Source of the DNA: Apium graveolens
Lineage: Eukaryota; Streptophyta; Magnoliopsida; Apiales; Apiaceae
Assembly: GCF_009905375.1 (NCBI RefSeq)
Contig: NC_133657.1
Coordinates: forward strand, 930,001-994,000
Direction: 5' to 3'
DNA length: 64,000 nt
The notes beneath the pieces are model-generated. The model did not search any database. It had not been told where the DNA came from and saw nothing but the letters and a program-made list of their open reading frames with translations. Numbering within the stretch: the first letter of the stretch is position 1; each line of letters opens with the position of its first letter. Positions 34,918 through 46,472 of this stretch are shown piece after piece. A program made the position numbers and the translations under genes.

Positions 34918-35867
34918 TGAAATTCGATGGCTCGATAGATAAAATAATATTCTAACTGTCAAGGCAAATGGGACAGTCTCTTATGCAAATGGGACAGTCC
35001 CTTTACAAATGAGACAGGGTATGGGACAGTCTCAATTACACTGCAGAAAATAAACAACAGAAATAAAATGCAGAATGCTGAAAAACTGAAAAGTAAAAAC
35101 ACCAGAAGTTTTCACTTGGTTCGGCCCCTACACCTAGTCTATGGCCTACATCCAAGTCCCCATGCCAACTAGCATAGAGAATGTATTATATCAACTTTAA
35201 TAAAAGAACTTACAATCTTTTCCTTGATTACAAATATAGCACCTGAAAGAAACCCTTTCCCAAGCTACCTTGCTACCTAGCCCACTGCTATTCCTTAGCC
35301 TTCTAGCTACCTTGCTATACTTTGAAATCAAGCTTGCCACAACCCGGCACAAAGTTGATATGAATACACAAGTATAAGAATAAACAAATTGATTACAACT
35401 CAAACTAGGTTTCTTGTTTTTCTGGATATGAATATCTCGGGTATGAAACAAGAAAATGATTTCAGATGATGAAAGATTCTCGTGAAAGTGTTAGCTACAA
35501 ATCTGAAATGAAGAGTTGTATTTATAAGCAAAGTTCTAACAGATTTATTTTCAAACACAAGATAAGATTGGAAGATAAGTTTGTTTGAAAATATTTGAAT
35601 GAATCTTTGAAACTAATCTGTTAGTACGTTTGAAAAAGATAAATCAAGTAAAGAGATAAGGCTTGAAAGATTTAAACTTGATTTATAAGATAAGGTGGTG
35701 AGTTTGTTTGAGATAAGGTTTATCCAGATAAACAAGATTAACACAAAACCCTAACAAACTTAATCCTGAGAAATAGCCTCCTGGAAAATCTGAATCACTG
35801 CAATCTCTGGACTCTAAACTGCTGTTATGTTGCAATCTGAATATCATCATAAACTCGTAGATTAACA
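34918..35867 (-). repeat. 3' LTR of the Copia element (left)
   Basis: 950 bp, TG...CA ends. The stretch 34970-35033 holds four spaced copies of near-palindromic (G/A)(G)GACAGTC(T/C)C motifs. Confidence 0.95.
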
Positions 35868-36304
35868 TTCTCCCCCTTTTATGATGATGACAAAGAAAGC
35901 ATAAATGCTCCCCCTATCAAAAACACTAAAGGCCTGTAAAACAAAGTTAGAACCAACAGAATATATTGCAGTTTATGATATATGCAATTATATGAGAATG
36001 AGACAACTAAAGAGTGAATGAGACACCAGAACAATATGCATAAAACCGTCTCAATCATTAAATACTAAAAACGTAACAACCCATCCCTAAACCAGGATGT
36101 CCAGTTGTAACAAATCCACAAATCCAGAATATCAGTCAATCACAAAGTCATCCAAAAATATCCATCAAAAACATAAACCAACCATTCAGAATCAAAAACA
36201 CCCATTCAGAAACATAGTCTTAACCAAAATAAACCCATCATCGTCTAAAAAAAATATAATATCAAACATCTTAAATTTCTCCCCCTTCATCATAAAAGGG
36301 TCCT
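35868..36304 (-). other. 3' non-coding region of the Copia element with two purine tracts
   Basis: The functional polypurine tract (minus AAAAGGGGGAGAA, 35868-35880) touches the 3' LTR. A second copy of the core AAGGGGGAGAA lies at 36277-36287, about 400 bp upstream in element orientation and just after the end of the third ORF. Both are embedded in ATGATGA-rich sequence. Confidence 0.75.
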
Positions 36305-37914
36305 TCAATCAGAATCGTCAACGTTAACTGGAGCTTTCCCCTTGCCTGAACCAGAAGCTCTGTTCTGGGATGAAGGAAACACCGGAGCTGAGCCATACTC
36401 TGAAAAGAGCTTGTCAAAAGCATCTTTAGCTGGTGCCTTCCCGTCCCTTTCACGGAGCCAGTCAAAAATCTTAGCCTTGTATTCTTCTCTGGTCATACCA
36501 AAAACTGAAGGTGGAGGAATGGCAGAGGAGCAGTGATTTCTTCTAGAGTACAATCTCCAATCCAGTCTCTTTTCTTGTGCCAATACATCTTGCTCTTGTC
36601 TTGCATGGCTGACAACTGCTGAGATAAAAACTTAGTCTCTGACCCAAGCTTAAAAAACAACTTAACAAATTCCTTTTCCCATGCCTTAGCAGAGGAAATC
36701 ATCCCTTCCTGCAGAGTCCCAAACTCAAAATCTATGGTCTTAGACAACTTGACATCAGAAGTATGCAATACAGAGAGTTTAGCATTGATATCATCCAAAG
36801 ATGAACAAACATACTTCCTAAACAACTCAAAAGAAGCATTTAGAATACTAACTTCAGAAGTTAGTGATCCAAGAGTTTTGACAGAAGCAAAATGCTGATT
36901 AAGATTAGCCAAAGCAACAGAATTTTCATTTAATTTGATCAACAGAGAATTAAGAAGAGTATTGGTAGGCTGATCAAAGGGGTCTGAGGCATAATTAGGA
37001 GACTTAGGAATACCACCAACATTCCTAGAAGCATCATCAAACAACAAATCATTTGATTCAGTAACTACGAGACCATTCGCAGTTAACACAGACAAGTCAA
37101 AAACAACATTCAAACTTTCTGATTTAGCAGTCTCAAAAGGAACACGAAAATACTGAAAAATCTTTGTTAACAAAGCAGGGTATGGAAGATGCATGGATTC
37201 ATGTTTAGCACAATGATTCATGTTGGAAATAATCAATGAAGCCAAATTACAAGGGGTTTTCTTAACAAACACTGACAGAAGAATAGAATCCTGAAATGTT
37301 ACTCTATCACGACCAGATTTACGAGGCAAAACATTCGAGTGAAACAATTTAAACAATAATAAGCACATAGGAGTTAAATCAGTTACCAATGGTTTGACAG
37401 ACACAGAAACAAAGTTGTCACCGAGAATAGCTTTGAGTTGTTTCTCATATTGCAATCCAGGAATCTCGTCAAACGCCTGATGAGTGATAAACGGGCAGGG
37501 ACCTTGATCGGATACGCCTGTGAGTCTGGCCAGCAAATCCGCCTTAAAACAAACTGGACTACCTTTCACCGAAGAGAACACAATATTGTCGGCCAAAATC
37601 GAAAAATTCGCATAGAACTCCTTCACCAAATCTGGATAGATTACATCTGACGGCGATAATAACCCAGCACACCCAATAGCTTCAAACAATGATGATACGC
37701 CAATCCTGGAGAGAAGATCAGTATCACACAACCTTTCTTTTAGAATGGACTTGTTCCATGCCTTAGTAGTGCTTTCCTTTGCATGGCGTTCGGAAGAATT
37801 AGGAGATGCTTCACTAGATGCTTCGGAGACGACTGTGGCCATACGACGACGCTTCGAACCAGACGGAGCAGGGGTCGGGGTTTGGTTAGCGGTGGATCTC
37901 GAACGGCGAGCCAT
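36305..37914 (-). pseudogene. Third ORF of the Copia element (plant transposon-protein type), frameshifted
   Basis: Lies 400 bp after pol, in the position of the env-like gene of Sireviruses. The main frame (36493-37914) encodes 473 residues: a basic N-terminus with SGSKRRR, a block around LVKEFYANFSIL and GSPVCFKADLLARLTGV, and a long helical, probably coiled-coil C-terminal half. The first block resembles the putative plant transposon protein domain (Transposase_32 type) that I recall in similar elements. Near 36500-36580 the frame is lost and the likely C-terminus, with FDWLRERDGK and the acidic end VNVDDSD, continues in the overlapping frame 36305-36583. A one-base indel is the simplest cause. 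I see no clear signal peptide or membrane helix, so an envelope function is not supported. Confidence 0.65.
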
Positions 37915-38314
37915 GGAAGAAAGAAGATTTTAGGGTTAAGAGAGAAAGGATAGAATTTTGAGAGAATGAGAGAGTAGAGTGAGAAAAGAAAATGAAAAGA
38001 TTAAGAAAGAGAGTTTAAAAAGAAGTAGAAACTGAAGAGTTAGAGATGGAAGAGGAGATGAAGAGGTGCAAAACAGAAGTGATGTATTGAATGAATGATA
38101 CATGCACGAGTTTCAAGGATATGAAAAGTCTAATCAAAAGATTTACAAAATCTAATGCTATATACACGCATAAACACACGGACAAATAAAATAACAAACC
38201 ACAAATTTATAAACAGGAACCTAATAACTCAAATAATAAATACACAACATATATTTAAGTATTATGACATAATTCATATTTAAACACATAAATTACATAA
38301 AATCACGTAATAAA

Positions 38315-41300
38315 TTACAGAGAACACATACCTAATTCTCGACGCATTTTACAAAATCTATCTTCAGCTAAAGGCTTAGTGAAGATATCTGCACGCTGTT
38401 TCTCAGTAGAAATATAAATAAGCTCAATATTACCTTTAGAAACATTATCTCGTAGAAAATGGTGACGAACATCAATATGCTTAGTACGAGAATGCATAAC
38501 AGGATTTTTAGAGATATTAATTGCAGAGGTATTATCACAATATATAGGAATATTTGAGTAAGAAATACCAAAATCCTGCAATGTTTGTTGCATCCACAAA
38601 ATTTGAGCACAGCAACTTCCAGCTGCAATGTACTCTCCTTCAGCTGTAGAGAGAGCTACTGAAGTTTGCTTTTTACTATGCCATGCAACTAAACAATCTC
38701 CTAAAAATTCACAAGCACCACTTGTGCTTTTTCTATCAACCTGTGACCCTGCATAGTCAGCATCTGAAAAACCGATTAAGTCAAAGGAAGAGGAGCTTGG
38801 ATAAAATAATCCCAAGTCACTCGTACCTTTCAAATATTTAAAAATACGTTTAACGGCATTCAAATGAGATTCTTTAGGTTGAGATTGAAAACGAGCACAC
38901 AAGCATACACTATACATAATGTCAGGTCGTGAGGCAGTTAAATATAACAATGAACCAATCATACCTCGAAATTTAGTGACATCTACAGGTGTACCTTGTT
39001 CATCCTTAGTAAGCTTAACTGAAGTACTCATCGGAGTTGATTTAGGTGTGACATGATCAAGTGCAAATCTTTTGAGTAAATCCTTTATGTACTTGCCTTG
39101 GTGAATAAATATTCCTGCATGAGACTGATTAATTTGCAAACCTAGAAAGTACTGCAATTCACCCATCAAACTCATATCGAATTCCTTATGCATGCAATCA
39201 GAAAACCACTTACACAAAGATTCGTTAGAAGATCCAAATACTATATCATCAACATAAACTTGTACTAAAAGAAAGTTATCACGTTTATGAAAAATAAAGA
39301 GAGTTGGATCGAGTGTACCACGAATGAAACCATTGTTCACAAGAAATTGACTGAGACGTTCATACCAACAGCGAGGAGACTGTCTCAATCCATAGACAGA
39401 TTTCTTGAGCTTGTAAACATAGTTAGGGTACTTCTCGTGAATGAAACCTGGAGGTTGCTTCACGTAGACTTCTTCCTTGAGATAGCCATTTAGAAATGCG
39501 CTTTTGACGTCCATCTGATAGAGCTTGAACTTCTTGTGAGCTGCAAAGGCCATTAAGATTCGAATAGCTTCTAAACGAGCTACTGGAGCATATGTCTCGT
39601 CGTAATCGATTCCTTCCTGCTGGTTGTATCCCTGAGCAACCAACCGAGCTTTATTTCGAATGATATTTCCATCTTCATCTTTCTTATTCTTGAAAACCCA
39701 ACGAGTTCCAATGATCTTGGCATCCTGAGGAGGTGGGACGAGTTCCCAAACATCACACCGCTCGAACTGGTTCAATTCCTCCTGCATTGCAACAGACCAG
39801 TGTTCGTCTGCAACTGCTTCTTGAGCATTCTTTGGTTCGAACTCAGCAACAAAAGCACAGAATGCACATAGATTATGAAGTCTGCTTCGAGTAGAAATCC
39901 CTTGATCTAAATCAGTGAGAAGATTATCTGGTGGATGATTCTTCACAGTCCTAGAGGACTTAGGAAGTTGAATATTACTCATTTTTTCCTCATTAGAATT
40001 GTCTGCCTGGAAATGAATAGGAGTTGTCTCATTCAAAAGAAACTGCCTCATTTCCGCTTGTGAAGATTTATCCAGAGGAGTAACATAATTCAAATTTGAA
40101 ACACTATCGGGAGTCTTTGGATAGCCAGAAGATTCATCTGAAGCTTGAGTAGATTCTGCAGAATTATCAGAAGACTGAGATGGACCTGGAGAGTCTTGAC
40201 TGTTTGATTTGTCAGAATGAGACTGACTCTTTTCGGAATGAGACTGTCTCATTTGGGAATGAGACGATAGATCCGCAGTGTCTTCATCAATTTGAGATAT
40301 ATTTCTTGAAGATTCATTGAATGAAATATTGATGGATTCTTCTACTTTGTTCTTGACAGAATTATAAACACGATAAGCTTTGCTTGTTGTAGAATATCCC
40401 AAGAAGATTCCTTCCGTAGATTTCGCATCGAACTTGCCTCGATTATTTTGAGTATCTAAAATAAAACACTTGGAACCAAATACTCGAAAATAACTAATGT
40501 TAGGAGTCCTTTTCTTAAGCAATTCATACGGAGTTTTAAGCAAAATAGGACGAATAAGCACTCTATTTAAAACATAACAGGAAGTGTGTACCGCTTCAGC
40601 CCAAAATTTTCTTGGAAGCTTACTCTCATGCAGTAGAGTTCTGGCAGTTTCCTGTAGAGTCCTGTTCTTGCGTTCTACTACTCCGTTCTGCTGAGGAGTT
40701 CGAGGAGCTGAGAATTCATGAGTGATTCCTCTTGATTTACAGAAGGTTATGAAATCCTTCTCGAATTCACCTCCATGATCACTACGAATAGTCTTGAGCT
40801 TAAATGAATACTTAGTCTCAAGGTTAGTAATAAGATCCTTAAACTCAACAAAAGCTTCATCCTTAGTTCGTAAAAATAATACCCAAGTGAAACGAGAATA
40901 ATCATCAACTATAACAAAAGCATAATTCTTACCTCCTAAGCTTACATACCTTTCTGGACCAAAAAGATCTAGATGAAGGAGCTGCAAAGGAACAGAAGTT
41001 GATACTTTATTCTTAGCAGTAAAGGAAGTTTTCACCTGTTTTCCAAGTTGGCAAGCTGAACAAGGTTCTATTTTCTTGTACTTCAGCTTTGGTAGACCTC
41101 GAACCAGATCATGAGAAGATATCTTTCGAAGAAGATCCATGTGAACATGGCCAAGACGTCGATGCCAAAGATACTGTTGATCTTGAACAGTAGCAAGACA
41201 AATTTCTTCTTGTTGTTCATCAAAATCTAATACGAAAATATTTCCTTTTCTTTTGGCAACTAAAGCAAACTCGTTAGTATGAGTACCAATATAGCATACA

Positions 41301-41602
41301 TCTTTATCGAACTTAACCTTATGACCAGCATCAGTAAGTTGACTTACACTAATAAGATTATATTTCAAACCATCAACTAAACGAACATTAGAAATGGCAA
41401 ACCTGTCATTACCAATGGTGCCTTTTCCAATAATTCTGACGGTGTTTGAATCTCCAAGAGTAACTAAGCCACCTTCCTTGGCAACTAGAGATAGAAACTT
41501 GGATTTATCACCTGTCATGTGACGTGAACAACCACTGTCGATGATCCATTTATTTCGCGGAACATGGACCTTCAAACAAACCTGCAAGAATTGCTTTATC
41601 CC
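38315..41602 (-). CDS. Copia pol polyprotein: protease, integrase, RT, RNase H
   Basis: About 1090 residues, uninterrupted. Domains in order (numbered from 41587): protease DSG at 17-19; the integrase zinc motif HRRLGHVH (142-149) with CSAC (176-179); the integrase core with D207, D270 and E306, D and E separated by 35 residues; reverse transcriptase with YVDD at 778-781; RNase H with ALSTAEGEY and the final [10 protein letters not shown] block. It opens at 41602 and overlaps the end of gag in the -1 frame, with no nearby in-frame ATG (the first ATG is at 41518). Expression would therefore need frameshifting or another mechanism. All catalytic residues are present. Confidence 0.93.
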   Translation of the reverse strand, partial: GIKQFLQVCLKVHVPRNKWIIDSGCSRHMTGDKSKFLSLVAKEGGLVTLGDSNTVRIIGKGTIGNDRFAISNVRLVDGLKYNLISVSQLTDAGHKVKFDKDVCYIGTHTNEFALVAKRKGNIFVLDFDEQQEEICLATVQDQQYLWHRRLGHVHMDLLRKISSHDLVRGLPKLKYKKIEPCSACQLGKQVKTSFTAKNKVSTSVPLQLLHLDLFGPERYVSLGGKNYAFVIVDDYSRFTWVLFLRTKDEAFVEFKDLITNLETKYSFKLKTIRSDHGGEFEKDFITFCKSRGITHEFSAPRTPQQNGVVERKNRTLQETARTLLHESKLPRKFWAEAVHTSCYVLNRVLIRPILLKTPYELLKKRTPNISYFRVFGSKCFILDTQNNRGKFDAKSTEGIFLGYSTTSKAYRVYNSVKNKVEESINISFNESSRNISQIDEDTADLSSHSQMRQSHSEKSQSHSDKSNSQDSPGPSQSSDNSAESTQASDESSGYPKTPDSVSNLNYVTPLDKSSQAEMRQFLLNETTPIHFQADNSNEEKMSNIQLPKSSRTVKNHPPDNLLTDLDQGISTRSRLHNLCAFCAFVAEFEPKNAQEAVADEHWSVAMQEELNQFERCDVWELVPPPQDAKIIGTRWVFKNKKDEDGNIIRNKARLVAQGYNQQEGIDYDETYAPVARLEAIRILMAFAAHKKFKLYQMDVKSAFLNGYLKEEVYVKQPPGFIHEKYPNYVYKLKKSVYGLRQSPRCWYERLSQFLVNNGFIRGTLDPTLFIFHKRDNFLLVQVYVDDIVFGSSNESLCKWFSDCMHKEFDMSLMGELQYFLGLQINQSHAGIFIHQGKYIKDLLKRFALDHVTPKSTPMSTSVKLTKDEQGTPVDVTKFRGMIGSLLYLTASRPDIMYSVCLCARFQSQPKESHLNAVKRIFKYLKGTSDLGLFYPSSSSFDLIGFSDADYAGSQVDRKSTSGACEFLGDCLVAWHSKKQTSVALSTAEGEYIAAGSCCAQILWMQQTLQDFGISYSNIPIYCDNTSAINISKNPVMHSRTKHIDVRHHFLRDNVSKGNIELIYISTEKQRADIFTKPLAEDRFCKMRRELGMCSL

Positions 41603-43377
41603 TTAGGTACCCACTTAAACTTGGGTCCTGGTTGGTTAGTATCACAAATCTTATATAAATGTCTATCTGATTTCTTAATCCACATCTGAACAATATTAAC
41701 AGAAGTATTAGCAGATTTATATCTAGTAGAAGATTTATAAGATGAGTTAGAAGAGTGGCCCTTGATACCACATAATCTAGATTCAGATGTAGGATGGCCA
41801 GCTTTGCCACAATCTCGACATTTCTCATAAGGCATCTTATATTTCATAGGAGCTCGCTTATAACCGCCTTGAAATGCACGTTTCTTGATTGACTCACATC
41901 CTAAACCTCCTTTATCAAGAGAAGATTTTTGTTCACCAAGAAGAGCATTCAAAGTTCCTTCTCCATGAAAACATTTAGCTAAATCTTTTTCAAGCTGTTC
42001 GACTTTCTGCTTTAATTCAGGAACAAGGGGATCAGGAGCACTGTCTTCTTTAACGGTTTCTGAATCAACAGATATTGACTCTTTCTTCAAGGCTTCAAGG
42101 CATACATCCTTCATCTCAATCTCATTTTTGAGATATTGATTTTCTTCAGTAAGTTTTGAAACCCTTTCAAGCAATGATTTGTTCTCAGCAACTAGGGCTT
42201 CTTCCTTCATGGGATCATCCATTTCACTAAGAACTTCACTTAAAGCTTGCTTTAAATAAGCATTTTTTTCTTTTAACTTTTTAACCTGGACCTGCAAATT
42301 CAACATAGATGAAGATATATTTGAATTATACTTAATATTCTGTACCTCATCATTGTCACTGGAGTTGTCCTCTAGTCCAGCAAAGCAAAGTTGAGCAACT
42401 TCATCGTCTGAATCGATCTCCACGTCAGATTCATCATCACTCCAAGTAATTAATGCCTTCTTTTTGTTCTTCAGCTTGTAACAGTCCTTTTTGAAGTGCC
42501 CTTTCTTTCCACACTCAAAGCAAGTATCTTTGCTTTGATTCACTTTAACCTCCTTGCTCGGATTAGATTTGAAGTCCTTCTTCATAAACTGCGATTTCAC
42601 AGGTCGTTTGGAGGCATTCCGTTTGGCAAGAAATTTATGAAACTTCTTTGTTAGAAGAGCAATATCTTCATCAGAATCGTCAGGAGACTCATCTGCATCT
42701 GCATTAAGTGCAAGAGTTTTCTTACGAGGAGCTTCATCTTCTTCATCATATCTACGTAGCTGATTTTCGAATTCCTCCAATTCACTGAACAGTGTTAGAG
42801 TATCCATAGTCGAAAGCAGTGTTGAATCCTGCAGAATGGTAACCTTTGGAGCAAACTTCTTTGGCATTGCTCTGAGGATTTTCCTATTTATCTCAGATTG
42901 AGGAATGATCCGTTCCAGAAGTGAGATGGAGTTCATCAATGTCAGAAACCTCCCTTGAGCATCTCGCACGCTTTCATCTCTTTCCAACCTGAAACCTTCA
43001 TAGTCACTCATTAGCATACTTAATTTTACTTCACGTACCTTAGACGTGCCTTCGTGGCTGACTTTGATCGTATCCCAAATCTGTTTGGCAGTAGTACATG
43101 CTGAGACTTTTCTTAATTCTGTAGCTACCATGCCATTGAGAAGTGAATTCATAGCTTTAGCATTGGAATTCATTGCGTTCACTTCTTCGGGAGAGAGATC
43201 CTTGAGAGATTTTGGCTTCCCTTCTTTCATAGGAATTGTGAAACCATTTTCTACAGCATCCCATTCAAATGCATCACGCTGGAGAAAGATTTTCATTCGA
43301 AACTTCCAGTCATTGTAGTTTTCAGCACCATGAAGCAGTGGTGGATAATTATTTGAATACCTATCTGGTTGAGCCAT
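41596..43377 (-). CDS. Copia gag
   Basis: 593 residues from ATG 43377, just inside the primer-binding site. It is the structural protein of the retrotransposon particle. The N-terminal half matches the plant Copia gag fold (UBN2 type; [12 protein letters not shown] near residue 21). A CCHC zinc knuckle ([14 protein letters not shown]) lies at 286-299. A long charged coiled-coil region follows (about 360-500), with a second knuckle-like CRDCGKAGH later. Gag ends TAA at 41596-41598. The long coiled-coil C-terminal extension is a trait known from Sirevirus gag. Confidence 0.92.
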   Translation of the reverse strand: MAQPDRYSNNYPPLLHGAENYNDWKFRMKIFLQRDAFEWDAVENGFTIPMKEGKPKSLKDLSPEEVNAMNSNAKAMNSLLNGMVATELRKVSACTTAKQIWDTIKVSHEGTSKVREVKLSMLMSDYEGFRLERDESVRDAQGRFLTLMNSISLLERIIPQSEINRKILRAMPKKFAPKVTILQDSTLLSTMDTLTLFSELEEFENQLRRYDEEDEAPRKKTLALNADADESPDDSDEDIALLTKKFHKFLAKRNASKRPVKSQFMKKDFKSNPSKEVKVNQSKDTCFECGKKGHFKKDCYKLKNKKKALITWSDDESDVEIDSDDEVAQLCFAGLEDNSSDNDEVQNIKYNSNISSSMLNLQVQVKKLKEKNAYLKQALSEVLSEMDDPMKEEALVAENKSLLERVSKLTEENQYLKNEIEMKDVCLEALKKESISVDSETVKEDSAPDPLVPELKQKVEQLEKDLAKCFHGEGTLNALLGEQKSSLDKGGLGCESIKKRAFQGGYKRAPMKYKMPYEKCRDCGKAGHPTSESRLCGIKGHSSNSSYKSSTRYKSANTSVNIVQMWIKKSDRHLYKICDTNQPGPKFKWVPKG

Positions 43378-43436
43378 GGATCGCTAGCAAAATAAACACT
43401 AAAAAGAGAATTAAATGCACCTGCTCTGATACCAAA

Positions 43437-44386
43437 TGAAATTCGATGGCTCGATAGATAAAATAATATTCTAACTGTCAAGGCAAATGGGACAGTCTCT
43501 TATGCAAATGGGACAGTCCCTTTACAAATGAGACAGGGTATGAGACAGTCTCAATTACACTGCAGAAAATAAACAACAGAAATAAAATGCAGAATGCTGA
43601 AAAACTGAAAAGTAAAAACACCAGAAGTTTTCACTTGGTTCGGCCCCTACACCTAGTCTATGGCCTACATCCAAGTCCCCATGCCAACTAGCATAGAGAA
43701 TATATTATATCAACTTTAATAAAAGAACTTACAATCTTTTCCTTGATTACAAATATAGCACCTGAAAGAAACCCTTTCCCAAGCTACCTTGCTACCTAGC
43801 CCACTGCTATTCCTTAGCCTTCTAGCTACCTTGCTATACTTTGAAATCAAGCTTGCCACAACCCGGCACAAAGTTGATATGAATACACAAGTATAAGAAT
43901 AAACAAATTGATTACAACTCAAACTAGGTTTCTTGTTTTTCTGGATATGAATATCTCGGGTATGAAACAAGAAAATGATTTCAGATGATGAAAGATTCTC
44001 GTGAAAGTGTTAGCTACAAATCTAAAATGAAGAGTTGTATTTATAAGCAAAGTTCTAACAGATTTATTTTCAAACACAAGATAAGATTGGAAGATAAGTT
44101 TGTTTGAAAATATTTGAATGAATCTTTGAAACTAATCTGTTAGTACGTTTGAAAAAGATAAATCAAGTAAAGAGATAAGGCTTGAAAGATTTAAACTTGA
44201 TTTATAAGATAAGGTGGTGAGTTTGTTTGAAATAAGGTTTATCCAGATAAACAAGATTAACACAAAACCCTAACAAACTTAATCCTGAGAAATAGCCTCC
44301 TGGAAAATCTGAATCACTGCAATCTCTGGACTCTAAACTGCTGTTATGTTGCAATCTGAATATCATCATAAACTCGTAGATTAACA
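43437..44386 (-). repeat. 5' LTR of the Copia element (right)
   Basis: 950 bp. Compared with the left LTR it has A instead of G at 43543, 43702, 44024 and 44231, with no indel. Confidence 0.95.
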
Positions 44387-46015
44387 GATCTTTTGGATAA
44401 TGACAGATTGTGCTGCAATGCCATTTGGCACATGGTATTAATTCTCGAGGTTTATGGTTAATATCTCAACTCTACTGAAATGCTCACAGCACAGTAATGG
44501 AATCATAGCATAGAAAAAGTAGTTGAGATCTGCATACTTGCATCATATAATAGCGATTATGGGGTGATAGGGGGAGGAAGGTGGGATATATTCTTCTGAT
44601 TTCTATGAAATGTTCTGTCAATAGGCACCCTTTCGGTACAAAAACTAATATAATTGTCTCTAGATAAGGAATATAGAGAAGATTTTCCCAGATGTCAACG
44701 AAGTTGTTCTGTTTGCAGAAAAGTTGAGTATTCCTGCAGTAATCACTGATTCTTTCTATATCAACATGCTTACCCAGTCAGCCTTTAGGTTAATCTGGAG
44801 CCTCTCTAACTTCTAAAGGCAGTATGATCCATATGCATATTGGCATCAATGGACCCTGTTTGTATTCGCCAAAGGCCAAAAATATTAGTATTTCATGTGC
44901 AGAGCTAATGTTAAATGGTCGAACAAATTGTGAATAAATTCAAAGCCAAAATTTGTTTCTTTACCATTGCAAGCTGAAGTAGTTCTTATTGTAAAGTAAC
45001 CAGTCCGTCTAAAACCTTAAGGTGGTAGAGGAAGGCCCGAACAGGATCTTATACTCTTTAACACTTATATCCCTTCTTCTTTTTATGTTAGTTTTGATGT
45101 TTATATTGAAATTGTTCCATCTCGTATTCCTGCAAAACTTTCTAGCATAGTCCCCTTCCCACTACATCATGCCATTAGTATTCAAAGAAAATACAGAGAG
45201 AATCAAAAATAAGCAGAACACAGATGAAGAACACTTACTGTTCAAAAAATGGTCTAAAACTAATAATTTTATTCTGTACCTCGTATTAGAAGATTTTATA
45301 TCAAACCGAATGTGTGCATTGTAATACTTTTTTTATGGTGGAAGATATTTGGTTTTCCTTACACTCCAGTGCTGAGAAAAATTGCATATCTAATTGTGAT
45401 ATATAATTTCCAGTGACAAAATTCTTTTTCTTGGTTATAGCCAAGGTATCTAGAGAAAGCATCAGATTTTCTCTCTTCTGGATGAGGTTTACGACAAAAG
45501 AATACTCCTACAAGAACTCACAGTACACCAAAGTGCTTGCAGCTTACATTCCAGGATATGAATTAGGATAAATAAAAATTTAATGATTTTATCATACATG
45601 ACATGCATGTATCTTGCTTCTTAATATAGTCCAAAAGTGTTTGGATAAATATTTCTTCTTTTTAAGGACTGCAAAATTCTTGATGTCCTCATGGCATATG
45701 TGTGGACTCATTCAAGGAGACCTGTGATAACAAGTTGCATGCGCGAAAAAAGACAACTAAATGTAGTTTCTGATCATGCACATCGACGCAGAAGGTACAT
45801 GACAACACTTAATTCACAGATAGAAACTGTTAGAAACCTTAATTAAGAACACATTCATAAACTATAAATTTGTACCAGAGCTGACAAAAAGATTAGCCCT
45901 TGGTACAATGTTATTTTAACATGGCATAGGAGCTACATTTAGCATTCCTACTGTATTTCAGAAAAGTAACACTATATAGTTTACAATCATTGTCAGGATC
46001 AATGATTTTAGGTGT
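44387..46015. other. Displaced upstream flank of glutaredoxin 5 and 3' flank of glutaredoxin 6
   Basis: 44387-44980 continues the upstream region of glutaredoxin 5 beyond the Copia insertion: TTTGGATAATGACA resumes as in the paralogous flank of glutaredoxin 6 at 46595. The conserved GAGGAAGGTGGGATATATTC segment is at 44574. From about 45400 the sequence is the 3' flank of glutaredoxin 6, homologous to that of glutaredoxin 10. No extra gene is supported. Confidence 0.7.
44990..45063 (-). mobile_element. Solo LTR of the TRIM-like family
   Basis: 74 bp. On the minus strand it reads TGTTAAAGAGTATAAGATCC to GGTTACTTTACA, the best full-length LTR of the family here. It is flanked by a perfect 5-bp target duplication CTTAT (44985-44989, 45064-45068). 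Confidence 0.85.
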
Positions 46016-46324
46016 TTAGAACCAGATAGCTTTGGCTTTGATGAGCTTTTCTTTTAGAGATCCATCTACGTGTAGAGATATGATATCTTTGGCGGAGCCT
46101 ATATATTTTCCGCCTATGAAGACTGCTGGGACAGAAGGATTACAGCCTAGCCTTTGAAGAGCACATTCCATTTCCTTCCCATTTGTGAGTTGATCAAGTT
46201 CATGAACTGCAGGGCTTGCTCCAAGATCGTAAAAGAGTGCCTTGATGCTATGGCACATGAAACACGAGCTCTTGGTAAAGATAACTGCAGCCTTCTTTGA
46301 TGCAAGGTCTATTACCATATCCAT
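46016..46324 (-). CDS. CC-type glutaredoxin 6 (active site CFMC)
   Basis: 102 residues, ATG 46324. Active site C21-F-M-C24; glutathione motif SVPAVFIGG; C-terminus IKAKAIWF. The coding sequence differs from glutaredoxin 10 (58656-58964, opposite strand) at four of 309 bases. One changes an amino acid (lysine here, glutamate there, nine residues before the end) and three are silent. Flanks of the two genes are clearly homologous but carry many indels and substitutions. The TATA box with the conserved GAGCC block lies about 140 bp upstream. Expected role as for other CC-type glutaredoxins; intact. Confidence 0.93.
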   Translation of the reverse strand: MDMVIDLASKKAAVIFTKSSCFMCHSIKALFYDLGASPAVHELDQLTNGKEMECALQRLGCNPSVPAVFIGGKYIGSAKDIISLHVDGSLKEKLIKAKAIWF

Positions 46325-46464
46325 TATGCTAAGAAATTTTCTATGTAGGAGAGTGATGTAATGTACCAGAAACTAAGAAACTTTAGTATGTAGAGAGTTA
46401 TGTAGCTTTTAATCTTTAAGGCTAGCTTGTGTATGGTGCTGGACTCTACGCTTTCATCTCTCTG

Positions 46465-46472
46465 TATATATA
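46465..46472 (-). promoter_or_regulatory. TATA box of glutaredoxin 6 with conserved upstream block
   Basis: Minus strand reads TCACCTAAGCGAGCCAC then TATATATA and CAGAGAGATGAAAGC. This is the same arrangement as at glutaredoxins 4, 5 and 9. Confidence 0.7.

Larger units (their letters stand above)
34918..44386 (-). mobile_element. Complete Sirevirus-like Ty1/Copia retrotransposon, 9469 bp
   Basis: Two 950-bp LTRs (34918-35867 and 43437-44386) are flanked by a perfect 5-bp target duplication GATCT (34913-34917, 44387-44391). The LTRs differ at four positions only, all G in the left and A in the right LTR. A Met-tRNA primer site TTGGTATCAGAGCAGG abuts the right (5') LTR; a purine tract abuts the left (3') LTR. 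Minus-strand order: gag, pol, third ORF. The large gag with a long coiled coil, the ORF after pol, the 9.5-kb length and a repeated purine tract all fit the Sirevirus lineage. The gene order protease-integrase-RT-RNase H proves Copia. Confidence 0.95.

Noticed and set aside
35197..35451. 84-codon frame occurring twice (also 43716-43970)
   Set aside because: It is part of the Copia LTR; the second occurrence is simply the other LTR.
36305..37914. Calling the Copia third ORF a true envelope gene
   Set aside because: No signal peptide, transmembrane helix or furin-like site is apparent; position alone is insufficient.
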